DNA of 64,000 nucleotides from Clostridium minihomine. GTDB taxonomy: Bacteria; Bacillota; Clostridia; Oscillospirales; Acutalibacteraceae. The notes below the pieces were generated by a model. The model made no database searches and was not told where the DNA came from. It saw nothing but the letters and a program-made list of their open reading frames with translations. Position numbers and translations under genes: made by a program. Positions 43,684 to 52,338 of this stretch are shown here, in pieces. Positions within the stretch are counted from its first letter, which is position 1. Each line of letters begins with the position of its first letter. The DNA lies in assembly GCF_900240385.1 (NCBI RefSeq), contig NZ_OEQH01000005.1, positions 62,001 through 126,000 of the forward strand. The letters run 5' to 3'.

Positions 43684-45240
43684 ATGTTCTTAAAATTCAT
43701 TTTAGCGTTGATGCCGATTTTGTGGCTTGTGGTTTCTTTATGTTACATAAAAATGCCTGCTTATAAGGCTTGCCCTGTTGCTTTGCTTATTGCGATTGTG
43801 TTGGCGCTTTTGTATTGGAAAACGCCGGGAATGGAAGTGTTTACTGCCGGACTTGAGGGCGCTGTTATGGCTCTTTGGCCCATTGCTCTTGTGATTATTG
43901 CCGCTATTTTTACTTATAATTTGACGGTGAAAACCGGGGCGATGAACAAAATTCAAAACATGCTGACGTCGGTTTCAAATGACAAGCGGGTTTTGGTGCT
44001 GATTATTGCTTGGGCTTTTGGCGGATTTATGGAAGGCATGGCCGGTTTTGGCACCGCAGTTGCCATCCCTGCCAGCATTCTGTGCGGCTTGGGGTTTAAC
44101 CCCATTTTTGCAACGGTTATCTGTTTAATTTCAAATGCTACTCCCACCGCGTTTGGCTCCATCGGAATTCCCACTGTTACCATCGCCTCGGTTACGGGAT
44201 TCGACCCCATTTCTGTGGCCACAACTGTTTCTTTGCAGCTGTTTTTGATGGTGATTTTTACCCCGATGTTGTTGGTGACGATTGCGGGCGGCGGGTTGAA
44301 AAGCCTGAAAAGCAGCTGGCATATCGCACTGGTTTCCGGTCTTGGTTTTGCGGTGGTTCAACTAATAACCTCTCGTTTTATCGGGGCGGAATTACCGGCG
44401 GTGACCGGTTCTGTAGCCAGCATGCTGCTGACCATTTTAGCGGCAAAAATTTTCTGTAAGAATACACCGGAAGAATATAAGATTGCTCCCCAAAGTGATT
44501 CAGAGCTTTCGGCTCAAGAGCATATTGGCTTTCGGGAAGCGGCCGTCGCCTGGTCTCCGTTTCTCTTAATCTTTGTCTTTCTGATTACCGTTTCCAAGCT
44601 GGTGCCGCCCATCTATAATCTGTTGGCTTCGGTAAAAACCAGCGTGGTAATTTATTCCGGCGAAGGAGCTGCCCCTTACACATTCTCTTGGCTGACGACA
44701 CCCGGTGTGTTGATTCTAATTGCCGCAGTGCTTGGCGGTTTGCTGCAAAAAGCCAGTGTGTCTGAAATGCTTGAGGTGATGGGGCAGACCCTAAAGCAGA
44801 TGCTGAAAACCATCATTACTTTGGTAACCATTTTGGCAGCGGCAAAAATTATGGGTTATAGCGGCATGACCCGTGACATTGCAGCCTTTTTGGTGGCGGT
44901 TACCGGCACAGCGTATCCGTTTTTTGCACCTCTTATCGGTTCGATTGGAACCTTTGTCACCGGAAGTGCTACTTCTTCCAGTGTGCTGTTCGGCAAATTG
45001 CAGGCAGAGGCTGCCAGCGTCATTGGGATTGAGGAAATCTGGCTGGTCGCAGCCAATATTATGGGTGCTACTGCCGGAAAGATTATTTCTCCCCAAAATA
45101 TCTCTGTTGCGCTTGCTGCTACCGGAAACAGCGGCAAGGAAAGCGAGATTCTTCGTATTACCTTAAAATATTATGTGCTTTACATTGTTCTGTTTGGGCT
45201 CATTGCTTATTTTGGACGCGGGTTACTGATGTTCCTATAA
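43684..45240 (+). CDS. lctP: L-lactate permease
   Basis: A 518-residue membrane protein of the LctP family with about 12-14 transmembrane helices. Signature parts are GGFMEGMAGFGTAVAIPASIL and ATPTAFGSIGIPTVTIA near the N-terminus, and GSATSSSVLFGKLQ and AANIMGATAGKIISPQNISVA near the C-terminus. It imports lactate, probably with a proton. ATG 43684 is preferred over GTG 43678, which overlaps the GAGGAGGG site. It feeds the lactate enzymes around it. Confidence 0.95.
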   Translation: MFLKFILALMPILWLVVSLCYIKMPAYKACPVALLIAIVLALLYWKTPGMEVFTAGLEGAVMALWPIALVIIAAIFTYNLTVKTGAMNKIQNMLTSVSNDKRVLVLIIAWAFGGFMEGMAGFGTAVAIPASILCGLGFNPIFATVICLISNATPTAFGSIGIPTVTIASVTGFDPISVATTVSLQLFLMVIFTPMLLVTIAGGGLKSLKSSWHIALVSGLGFAVVQLITSRFIGAELPAVTGSVASMLLTILAAKIFCKNTPEEYKIAPQSDSELSAQEHIGFREAAVAWSPFLLIFVFLITVSKLVPPIYNLLASVKTSVVIYSGEGAAPYTFSWLTTPGVLILIAAVLGGLLQKASVSEMLEVMGQTLKQMLKTIITLVTILAAAKIMGYSGMTRDIAAFLVAVTGTAYPFFAPLIGSIGTFVTGSATSSSVLFGKLQAEAASVIGIEEIWLVAANIMGATAGKIISPQNISVALAATGNSGKESEILRITLKYYVLYIVLFGLIAYFGRGLLMFL

Positions 45241-45355
45241 GTAAAAAAGCACGGTAATTGGGCCGGCGCCTTTGTTCATTCAGACTTGATTTTATAAAAA
45301 CAAGCTGGGAATTTGCTCCCGATGAAATCATAGCAGTAGGAAAGGAATGTAACGT

Positions 45356-46777
45356 ATGAACCAATTTAGCAAAGTCACCCCTGAGTTAATCGAACAGTTC
45401 AGGCAAATCGCTCCAGGGCGTGTTTCCGTGAACGGAGATATCAACGATGACTTTACCCACGACGAAATGCCCATTTACGGAAAGGCTGCTCCGGAAGTGG
45501 TCATTGAAGCAACAACGACCGAAGAAGTGGCAGCCGTTATGAAGCTGTGTTTTGAAAACAGTATTCCCGTCACTCCCCGGGGCGCCGGAACCGGCCTGGC
45601 CGGCGGTTCGGTTCCCATCTGCGGCGGCGTGGTGCTCTCCACCACCAAGATGAATCAAATTTTGGGCTATGACAAAGAAAACCTGAATGTGCGCGTACAG
45701 TCGGGTGTGCTGCTCAATGATTTGGCCGAAGATGTCGCAAAGCAAGGGCTGCTTTATCCGCCGGATCCGGGTGAGAAGTTTGCCACGTTGGGCGGCAATG
45801 TGGCAACCAATGCCGGGGGAATGCGCGCAGTTAAATACGGAACCACCCGTGATTATGTTCGCGCTATGACCGTAGTTTTGCCCACCGGTGAAATTGTTCA
45901 TCTGGGCGCCAGTGTATCGAAGAGCAGCAGCGGTTACAGTTTGCTGCACCTGATGATCGGTTCCGAAGGAACACTGGGGATCATTACCGAGCTGACCCTG
46001 AAACTGATTCCTCAGCCCAAAGAGGTGGTCAGCCTGATTGTTCTGTTTGAGAATCTGGAAGAATGCATTGCTGCCGTTCCCAAAATGATGCTGGCACATT
46101 TGCAGCCCCAGGCTTTGGAATTTATGGAGCGGGAAATCGTGATTTCGTCTGAAGAGTATTTGGGCAAAAGCGTGTTCCCACAAGAGTTTGAGGGCAGTCA
46201 GGTCAACGCTTACCTGTTGATTACCTTTGACGGGGAAAATGCAGACCAGCTGGATGAAATCATTGAAAAAGCGTCAGAGGTAGTTTTGGAAGCCGGAGCA
46301 CTGGATGTGCTGGTAGCAGATACCCCCGCCTTGAAAAAAGACGCATGGGCTGCCCGCAGCTCATTTTTGGAAGCCATTGAGTCCCAGACTGATTTGCTGG
46401 ATGAATGCGATGTGGTTGTTCCGACCAGCAAAATTGCCGAGTATTTGACCTATATCAAATCCATTACCCCAGATTATAACTTCCAGGTGAAAAGCTTTGG
46501 CCATGCCGGTGACGGCAACCTTCATATTTACACTTGCTCAAATGATATGAAGATAGAGGAATTTAAGGCACAGGTAGCCGACTTTATGAATAAAGCATAT
46601 GCCAAGGCGACCGAATTTGGCGGACTTATTTCTGGTGAACACGGAATTGGTCACGGAAAGCAAGCTTATTTGGAAGAAATGGCCGGCCCGGTTAACATGA
46701 GGCTGATGAAACAGATGAAGACTGTTTTTGATCCCAAAAATATTTTAAACCCGGGCAAGGTTTGTTACAGACTGTAA
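45356..46777 (+). CDS. FAD-binding lactate/glycolate dehydrogenase (GlcD/LctD-like)
   Basis: A 473-residue FAD enzyme. The PCMH FAD domain (about 40-220) shows TPRGAGTGLAGGSVPICGGVVLS and PPDPGEKFATLGGNVATNAGGMRAVKYG. The C-terminal FAD-oxidase domain ends with FGHAGDGNLHIYTC, SGEHGIGHGKQ and FDPKNILNPGKV. Such enzymes oxidise D-lactate or glycolate. In acetogens a close relative forms an electron-confurcating complex with Etf. An EtfBA pair lies in the same operon, so the same arrangement is possible here. GGAAAGGAATG precedes the ATG. Confidence 0.9.
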   Translation: MNQFSKVTPELIEQFRQIAPGRVSVNGDINDDFTHDEMPIYGKAAPEVVIEATTTEEVAAVMKLCFENSIPVTPRGAGTGLAGGSVPICGGVVLSTTKMNQILGYDKENLNVRVQSGVLLNDLAEDVAKQGLLYPPDPGEKFATLGGNVATNAGGMRAVKYGTTRDYVRAMTVVLPTGEIVHLGASVSKSSSGYSLLHLMIGSEGTLGIITELTLKLIPQPKEVVSLIVLFENLEECIAAVPKMMLAHLQPQALEFMEREIVISSEEYLGKSVFPQEFEGSQVNAYLLITFDGENADQLDEIIEKASEVVLEAGALDVLVADTPALKKDAWAARSSFLEAIESQTDLLDECDVVVPTSKIAEYLTYIKSITPDYNFQVKSFGHAGDGNLHIYTCSNDMKIEEFKAQVADFMNKAYAKATEFGGLISGEHGIGHGKQAYLEEMAGPVNMRLMKQMKTVFDPKNILNPGKVCYRL

Positions 46778-46810
46778 TCCAAACAAAAGAAAAGAGTGGA
46801 GGAGTCAATT

Positions 46811-47950
46811 ATGGCATACATCATTTCAGATGAAGGAAGAGAATTACTGGACGCAGTTAAGGAATTCTGCGACAACGAAGTGAAAGAACAATGTAAGGAA
46901 TTTGATAAAAGCGGCGAATGGCCCAAAGAAATGTATGACAAAGCCATTGAAATGCAGCTGCACATGCTTGAGGTACCGGAAGAATACGGCGGCATCGGAT
47001 TGGACCGTGTGTCGGTGGCTGCTTTAATCGAACAGATGGCCATTGCTGACGCAGGCTTTGCTACCACTATCTCTGCCAGCGGATTGGGAATGAAACCGGT
47101 TTTGATCGGCGGAACCGAAGAACAGAAAAAACGTGCCTGTCAGTTGATTGTAGACGGCGGTTTTGCCGCATTCTGCCTGACAGAGCCCGGCGCCGGATCT
47201 GACGCATCTGCCGGAAAAACCACAGCCGTTCGTGACGGTGACAGCTACATTTTAAACGGACGCAAATGCTTTATCACCAACGGCGCTGTTTCTTCGTTTT
47301 ATTGTGTTACCGCAATGACCGATAAATCTGCCGGCACTAAGGGAATCTCTATGTTCCTGGTTGAGAAAGATACGCCCGGTCTTTCCACCGGACATGAAGA
47401 AGACAAAATGGGAATCCGTACCTCAAACACTTGCGACGTTGTTTTGGAAGATTGCCGCATCCCCGCATCCAACTTAATTGGTGCCGAAGGCAAGGGCTTT
47501 TCCATCGCTATGAAAACGCTGGATCAGGCTCGCGCGTGGATGGGCTGCATTGCCACCGGTATTGCACAGCGCGGTATGGAAGAAGCCATTGCATATGGAA
47601 AAGAGCGTATTCAGTTCGGCAAACCGGTTTTGAAAAACCAGGCGCTGCAATTTAAAATTGCCGATATGGCCATCAAGATTGAAACTGCCCGCCAGATGGT
47701 GGCCCACGCCCTTATCCTGATGGATTTGAACCAGCCCTACAGCAAAGAATCGGCAATTGCAAAATGTTATGCCTCTGATATTGCGATGGAGGTGGCTTCG
47801 GAAGCTATTCAAGTGTTTGGCGGCTATGGTTACAGCCGTGAATATCCGGTGGAGAAACTGCTGCGGGATGCAAAAATCTTCCAGATCTTTGAAGGAACCA
47901 ATGAAATTCAGCGTATAGTGGTTGCCAACAATACAATCGGACGCATTTGA
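46811..47950 (+). CDS. Acyl-CoA dehydrogenase (copy 2, probable acryloyl-CoA reductase)
   Basis: A 379-residue FAD enzyme with FCLTEPGAGSDASAGKTT, KMGIRTSNTCDVVLEDCRIP, the ERIQFGKPVLKNQ segment and catalytic E361 in FEGTNEIQR. It is directly followed by etfB and etfA, the arrangement of the acryloyl-CoA reductase complex (dehydrogenase plus Etf). ATG 46811 is chosen because GGAGGAG precedes it. Butyryl-CoA dehydrogenase activity is the main alternative; sequence alone does not separate the two. Confidence 0.9.
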   Translation: MAYIISDEGRELLDAVKEFCDNEVKEQCKEFDKSGEWPKEMYDKAIEMQLHMLEVPEEYGGIGLDRVSVAALIEQMAIADAGFATTISASGLGMKPVLIGGTEEQKKRACQLIVDGGFAAFCLTEPGAGSDASAGKTTAVRDGDSYILNGRKCFITNGAVSSFYCVTAMTDKSAGTKGISMFLVEKDTPGLSTGHEEDKMGIRTSNTCDVVLEDCRIPASNLIGAEGKGFSIAMKTLDQARAWMGCIATGIAQRGMEEAIAYGKERIQFGKPVLKNQALQFKIADMAIKIETARQMVAHALILMDLNQPYSKESAIAKCYASDIAMEVASEAIQVFGGYGYSREYPVEKLLRDAKIFQIFEGTNEIQRIVVANNTIGRI

Positions 47951-48002
47951 TTGTGTTTGGCAAACCCACTGATTCTAATTTGTGCAAGGAGAAGCAAAAC
48001 TC

Positions 48003-48803
48003 ATGGAAATTTTGGTATGTATCAAACAAGTGCCGGACGATTCTGCGGAAATCCGCCTGGCTCCCGACGGAACCCCAAAACTGGATGGAGTAGCTCAGGT
48101 GGTCAATGCCTTTGATACTTATGCCCTTGAAATGGCCACCCGTCTAAAAGAAGCGGTGGGCGGTGAAATCACCGTGGTCAGCATCGGAAAAGAAAGTGCC
48201 CGGGATGCGCTGAAAAACTGTCTGGCAGTTGGTGCGTCGCATGCTTATCTTTTAACCGATCCCGCATTTGAAGGTTCTGACAGTCTGGGAAAAGCCAGAA
48301 TTATAGCCGGTGCAAAAGCAAAGCTGGAAGAAACATCCGGAAAACCGTTCGATGTGATTTTCTGCGGGCTTGAGGCCACTGACAAAGCAACCGGACAGAC
48401 CGGTGTGCAGCTTGCCGAAATGCTTTGTCTGCCTTTGATTACCAACCTGACGGATATTTCTTATGCAGATGGCGTTGTGACTGCCAAGCAGGAAACAGAT
48501 TTTGGCTACAACCTGATTGATGCTGCCGCACCTTGCGTTGTGACGGTGAACACCCCGGCCTATACTCCACGCTATCCCACCATCAAAAGCAAGCTGGCCG
48601 CCAAAAAAATGCCGATTGATCCTCTTTCTTTGGAAGAGATTGCTCTGGCAAAAGACAGTGTTGGCGCAGAGGCTGCCCGTACCCGTACGGTGCGCTTTGT
48701 GGAACCAGCCCAAAAGGTAGCCGGTATCAAAATTCAGGAAGAGACCTGTGAGGATTCTGCCCGAAAGGCAGTTGCCATGATGGTCGAAGCAAAAGCACTA
48801 TAA
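48003..48803 (+). CDS. etfB: Electron transfer flavoprotein beta subunit (copy 2)
   Basis: A 266-residue EtfB with EILVCIKQVPDDSAEI, VVNAFDTYALEMATRLKE, FDVIFCGLEATDKATGQTG and VTVNTPAYTPRYPTIKS. The start is ATG 48003 with AAGGAGAAG upstream. It lies between the acyl-CoA dehydrogenase and etfA. It may bind a second flavin as in bifurcating Etf, but this needs structure-based comparison. Confidence 0.95.
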   Translation: MEILVCIKQVPDDSAEIRLAPDGTPKLDGVAQVVNAFDTYALEMATRLKEAVGGEITVVSIGKESARDALKNCLAVGASHAYLLTDPAFEGSDSLGKARIIAGAKAKLEETSGKPFDVIFCGLEATDKATGQTGVQLAEMLCLPLITNLTDISYADGVVTAKQETDFGYNLIDAAAPCVVTVNTPAYTPRYPTIKSKLAAKKMPIDPLSLEEIALAKDSVGAEAARTRTVRFVEPAQKVAGIKIQEETCEDSARKAVAMMVEAKAL

Positions 48804-48817
48804 GGGAGTTCTGTGAC

Positions 48818-49819
48818 ATGGAATATAATCAAACCAAAACTGTATTGGCATATGTAGAAACAGCCGGGGGAAAACCGGTAAACGTTGGGCTGGAGCTGTT
48901 AAGTCCGGCCAAAGCCATTGCTGGGCAGCTGGGCGGAACCGTAACCGCCGTGCTCATTGGCAGCGGACTGGATGCCGCAGCACAGCGGGTCGCGGTATCT
49001 GGCGCAGATCGGGTAATTGCAGTCGACAGCCCGGAATATTCTTCTTTTGCGATGGATGAATACACCTTCGTGCTTCAGCAGCTGCTGCAAGAAGAACAGC
49101 CTGCCGTTTTTCTGGCGGGAAATACGCCGCAGGGCAAAAGTCTGGCTCCGCGCCTTGCGGCCCGGTTTAACAGCGGCTGCATTTCAGATGCGGTTACCGT
49201 TCACACCGAATCCGGCAGTCTTACCTGGGTAACCCCCCGGTTTGGCGGTACGGTGCTGGCGGAAGAGTGCATAGAAAATTCCCCGCTGCAAATTTGCACC
49301 ATCCGCACCGGTGCGTTTCAAAAGCAGGAACCGGCTCAGAATGCCTGTTCGATTGAAACGAAAAAGATATCCGTTCCCAAAGAATCCGTAAAAACACAGA
49401 TTCGTCAGGCCGTTCAGGAATTAAGCGAAGCGGTGAATCTGGAGGATGCCGAGGTCATTGTCGCCGGGGGACGCGGCATGGGCAATGCCGAAAACTTTAA
49501 GCTGGTGGAAGAACTGGCTGAGTTGTTGGGCGGTGTGGTCGGTGCGACCCGCCCGGCAATTGAAGAAGGGTGGATCTCCAGAGCACACCAGGTGGGGCAG
49601 TCCGGCAAGATTGTTGCGCCCCGGCTTTATATTGCCTGCGGTGTTTCGGGAGCCACACAGCATGTTTCGGGCATGACTGGCTCGGATTTTGTAGTTGCCA
49701 TTAATAAGGACGAAGATGCCGCCATTTTTGATGTGGCCAATGTGGGCATCATTGGGGATGCGGTCAAGGTGATTCCTGCTATGATGGAAGAAATCCGTAA
49801 AATCAAAGCCGAAGGCTAA
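48818..49819 (+). CDS. etfA: Electron transfer flavoprotein alpha subunit (copy 2)
   Basis: A 333-residue EtfA. The FAD domain shows VAGGRGMGNAENFKLVEELAELLGGVVGATRPAIEEGWI, HQVGQSGKIVAPRLYIACGVSGATQH and AINKDEDAAIFDVANVGIIGD. TAAGGGAG precedes the ATG, 14 bp after etfB. Last gene of the lactate/acyl-CoA operon, followed by a strong terminator. Confidence 0.95.
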   Translation: MEYNQTKTVLAYVETAGGKPVNVGLELLSPAKAIAGQLGGTVTAVLIGSGLDAAAQRVAVSGADRVIAVDSPEYSSFAMDEYTFVLQQLLQEEQPAVFLAGNTPQGKSLAPRLAARFNSGCISDAVTVHTESGSLTWVTPRFGGTVLAEECIENSPLQICTIRTGAFQKQEPAQNACSIETKKISVPKESVKTQIRQAVQELSEAVNLEDAEVIVAGGRGMGNAENFKLVEELAELLGGVVGATRPAIEEGWISRAHQVGQSGKIVAPRLYIACGVSGATQHVSGMTGSDFVVAINKDEDAAIFDVANVGIIGDAVKVIPAMMEEIRKIKAEG

Positions 49820-49871
49820 TTGTTTTGCAAATACCGTTTGTTGTTCATAAATCGCTCCATTCTCCATAATT

Positions 49872-49921
49872 AAAACAGGCACGGGAAGCAAATATAGTTT
49901 GCTTCCCGTGCCTGTTTTAGT
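49872..49921 (+). terminator. Strong terminator after etfA
   Basis: A 21-bp perfect stem (49872-49892 with 49898-49918; arms begin AAAACAGGCACGGG) and a five-base loop. Confidence 0.94.
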
Positions 49922-50221
49922 TAATGTTTTTTTTCGAAAAAATCAAAATTTCATGCGCTTTGTTAAGTTAAGAGCAGAAAATTCATTGGAATTCAAGAAA
50001 TTCAAGGTGTTTTAATACAAAAATACCTTTTGCAATCAGGCGAATTTTTAAACACTTCTGACAAGTAAAATACGAAACTGTTCCCAGAAATATCTTAAAA
50101 ACTAGCCAAACTGAGATTGGATTGTCCACAGAAAAGGCAGAACCGCACCTTGTGTTTTTCTGGTTTTGTCAAAGCACTTTTGCGGAAGGTACCCCAAGGC
50201 CCTGTTCTAATCTGTTTTGGA
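49922..50221. other. Intergenic region with nothing recognised
   Basis: AT-rich, between convergent units. It contains CTGACAAGTAAAATA (50058-50072), similar to the TTGACAAGTAAATA words near 41942, but has no gene or clear terminator for the minus-strand regulator. Confidence 0.4.
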
Positions 50222-51664
50222 TTACAGCGTCAGCATGCGGTACAACATGCCGCCATAGCGATGTTCCAGCTCTGCCAAATCTTTTTGATCATAAATTTTA
50301 CAGATGGGGTTGCTTTGCAAAGCTTTTAGATAATGGCCGGAGGCCTGAATCAAAGATTCATGCAGCACAGTATAAAAAAGTGGGCCTTTTCCGGTCTGAT
50401 AGGCCGTTGGATTTTTTAAAAAAAGCTTTTTGGGGTTCATGTATACTGAAAAATTAGCACAAAAATCAGCAGGAAGAGAATCATCATCCAAAACAATGAA
50501 GCGGATTCCCGGATTATTTTGGACTTGCTCTTTCACATGATTGATATGTTCCAGCCGTTCAGAGGGGGACATTTGATAGGGAATATCGGCAAACAATAAT
50601 TCACCGGATTCCAGATAACGTAGGACAGAGGATTTTAACAGAATAAAATCGATGTGACTTTTTTGAAAAACTTCCTCCCAGGTAATAAAAAGCCTGCGAA
50701 TGATTTTAGAAAGTGAGTTGTTTGGCTGGTCTTGCGGCGTAGCCTGCAGCAGGCTTTCACAGGCACACTCTGGAAGAAGAAATTCAAATCCATAGGGACA
50801 GAAAAACTGATACTGATCCCGGCTGTAAAAATCAGTTCGATATCCGTCGCGGTTCATATCTTCTGACTGAGCAGGCGCAAGCAGCAATGGACACTCTTTT
50901 AAGCGAATTTTCGCCGTTTCACACAAATATGTAGCATTGGGGCCAACCTCTAATACCAAAAGGGCGTCCAGTTCATTTCGTTTATTCAGGGATGCCATAA
51001 GCGCCCCGCCGCCTTGCGCCGCCAAAATTCCTTCCCGTTCCAGCCCGGTTCCGTCATACAAGGTGACAAACAAGGTGGGGTAGCGGTTTAAAAAATCATA
51101 AAGGGCGCGCAAGTTGCCCTGTGGATCCCGCTGGAATCGTTCCATATTCAGTGCGGTGTGAAAATGGAGTTCCCCTTCTGCGGTCAGCTGATCCAACACA
51201 GAGAAATCCCGGCTTTCCAATAAGGTAAGCAGGTCTATGGTACAGAACACCTCGCCGCCTGTTGCCAATCGCTGGGTAGCCAGGTTCCTAAGACATCGCA
51301 GTATCTCGTGGCGCTGGGTCAAAAGGTCTAATTTCGAAGATGAGGCAGGTGTCTTGGGGCGGACAGAAGACTCGTATGCTTTTGACAGAAGGGTACAGAG
51401 ATGCTGTTCCACAGTAAGTCCGGAAACATCGGTGGGGAAAGCGGCGAAAAAGTCGCTTTCGCGTTTATCCTGCCGAATACTGGTTGAAAAATAGCGAACC
51501 AAAGCTTTGTTCACTACACTGGCTGTTTTCGGTGCAGGAAGAAGATCCTTATTGCACCACTTGCTTACATAAGAGACGTCATACCCAACTTCATCGGCAA
51601 CTGCGTACAGTTTACTTCCCGTAAAATCAATGAATTGTCGAAGCAGTGTTCCATAGGTGGTCAT
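50222..51664 (-). CDS. Large HTH-type regulator of unrecognised family, divergent to the dehydratase operon
   Basis: A 480-residue cytoplasmic protein. Residues about 5-60 look like a helix-turn-helix (GSKLYAVADEVGYDVSYVSKWCN). The remaining 400 residues match no domain I know; segments include LRNLATQRLATGGEVFCTID, SPSERLEHINHVKEQVQN and IRFIVLDDDSLP. ATG 51664 is chosen for GGGAGGT 7 nt upstream. It is transcribed away from the VOC/2-hydroxyacyl-CoA dehydratase operon. The shared 200-bp region contains a 9-bp inverted repeat. It is the best candidate for the pathway regulator, perhaps sensing lactate or an acyl-CoA with its C-terminal part. Confidence 0.7.
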   Translation of the reverse strand: MTTYGTLLRQFIDFTGSKLYAVADEVGYDVSYVSKWCNKDLLPAPKTASVVNKALVRYFSTSIRQDKRESDFFAAFPTDVSGLTVEQHLCTLLSKAYESSVRPKTPASSSKLDLLTQRHEILRCLRNLATQRLATGGEVFCTIDLLTLLESRDFSVLDQLTAEGELHFHTALNMERFQRDPQGNLRALYDFLNRYPTLFVTLYDGTGLEREGILAAQGGGALMASLNKRNELDALLVLEVGPNATYLCETAKIRLKECPLLLAPAQSEDMNRDGYRTDFYSRDQYQFFCPYGFEFLLPECACESLLQATPQDQPNNSLSKIIRRLFITWEEVFQKSHIDFILLKSSVLRYLESGELLFADIPYQMSPSERLEHINHVKEQVQNNPGIRFIVLDDDSLPADFCANFSVYMNPKKLFLKNPTAYQTGKGPLFYTVLHESLIQASGHYLKALQSNPICKIYDQKDLAELEHRYGGMLYRMLTL

Positions 51665-51768
51665 TGTCATACCTCCCAATTTAATCCTTGATAAGCATAC
51701 CATAAATATGCAACATTTTCAAATAGTGAACGAGATAGACTTTATTTGAATCAAAAAATTCCAATTTC

Positions 51769-51802
51769 AATGCAATATCATTCCAAAAAGGTCTATTGCA
51801 TT
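51769..51802. promoter_or_regulatory. Inverted repeat, operator candidate of the dehydratase operon
   Basis: AATGCAATA (51769-51777) and TATTGCATT (51794-51802) are perfect inverted copies 16 bp apart. They lie just upstream of an extended -10 TGCTACAAT (51826-51834). The two half sites face the same side of the DNA about 2.4 turns apart, as for a dimeric regulator. Confidence 0.6.
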
Positions 51803-51876
51803 TCATTTCTTCTCACAGAAATTGATGCTACAATATACACAAATTTATTAAACAATTACCAGAAAGGGTGAGCATT

Positions 51877-52305
51877 TTGAAACCAATGCGCATGCACCAT
51901 GTTGGGGTTGTACTGCCCACAGTTGAGCAAGCGGAGCATTTGATTGATTTATTTGGGCTGGAAGTGGATTATCGGGGATACGTCAAAAGCTATCATGCCG
52001 ATTTGATTTTTACCAAGTATGGCCCGATGCTGGAAAGCCCCATCGAATTCATTATTCCCCATGAAGGTGTTCTGACCAAATTTAATAACGGCAAGGGGGG
52101 CATTGCTCACATCGCTTTTGAAGTAGAAGATGTGGAAGCCTGCAGCCGAGAACTCGTTGAAAAGGGCATGGAAATGCTGGAGCCGGAAGCAGTGGAAGGC
52201 ACTTCAGACATTATGGTGAATTTTCTGCGTCCCCGGTATTCGGAAGGGATTCTCTTTGAATTGGTGCAGACGGTAGCACCCGTTGACCGAAGCAGCAATA
52301 AATAA
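51877..52305 (+). CDS. VOC-superfamily protein (methylmalonyl-CoA epimerase/glyoxalase-like)
   Basis: A protein of about 142 residues with two beta-alpha-beta-beta-beta modules. Metal-ligand candidates are the His in MHHVGVVLPT, the His in GGIAHIAFEV and the Glu in GILFELVQ, as in methylmalonyl-CoA epimerase. It is the first gene of the operon with the 2-hydroxyacyl-CoA dehydratase. A role as epimerase of a 2-hydroxyacyl-CoA (L-/D-lactoyl-CoA) would fit because the dehydratase acts on one stereoisomer; this is inference. The start is uncertain (TTG 51877, GTG 51868 or ATG 51886); AGAAAGGGTGA favours TTG. Confidence 0.75.
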   Translation: MKPMRMHHVGVVLPTVEQAEHLIDLFGLEVDYRGYVKSYHADLIFTKYGPMLESPIEFIIPHEGVLTKFNNGKGGIAHIAFEVEDVEACSRELVEKGMEMLEPEAVEGTSDIMVNFLRPRYSEGILFELVQTVAPVDRSSNK

Positions 52306-52338
52306 GGTTTTTTATTCTGGAAAAGGAGGTACGCCGCA

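Noticed and set aside
41942-50072. TTGACAAGTAAATA-like words at 41045, 41942 and 50058 as a shared operator
   Set aside because: The first contains a -35 hexamer and the third lies between convergent gene ends; the similarity may be chance.
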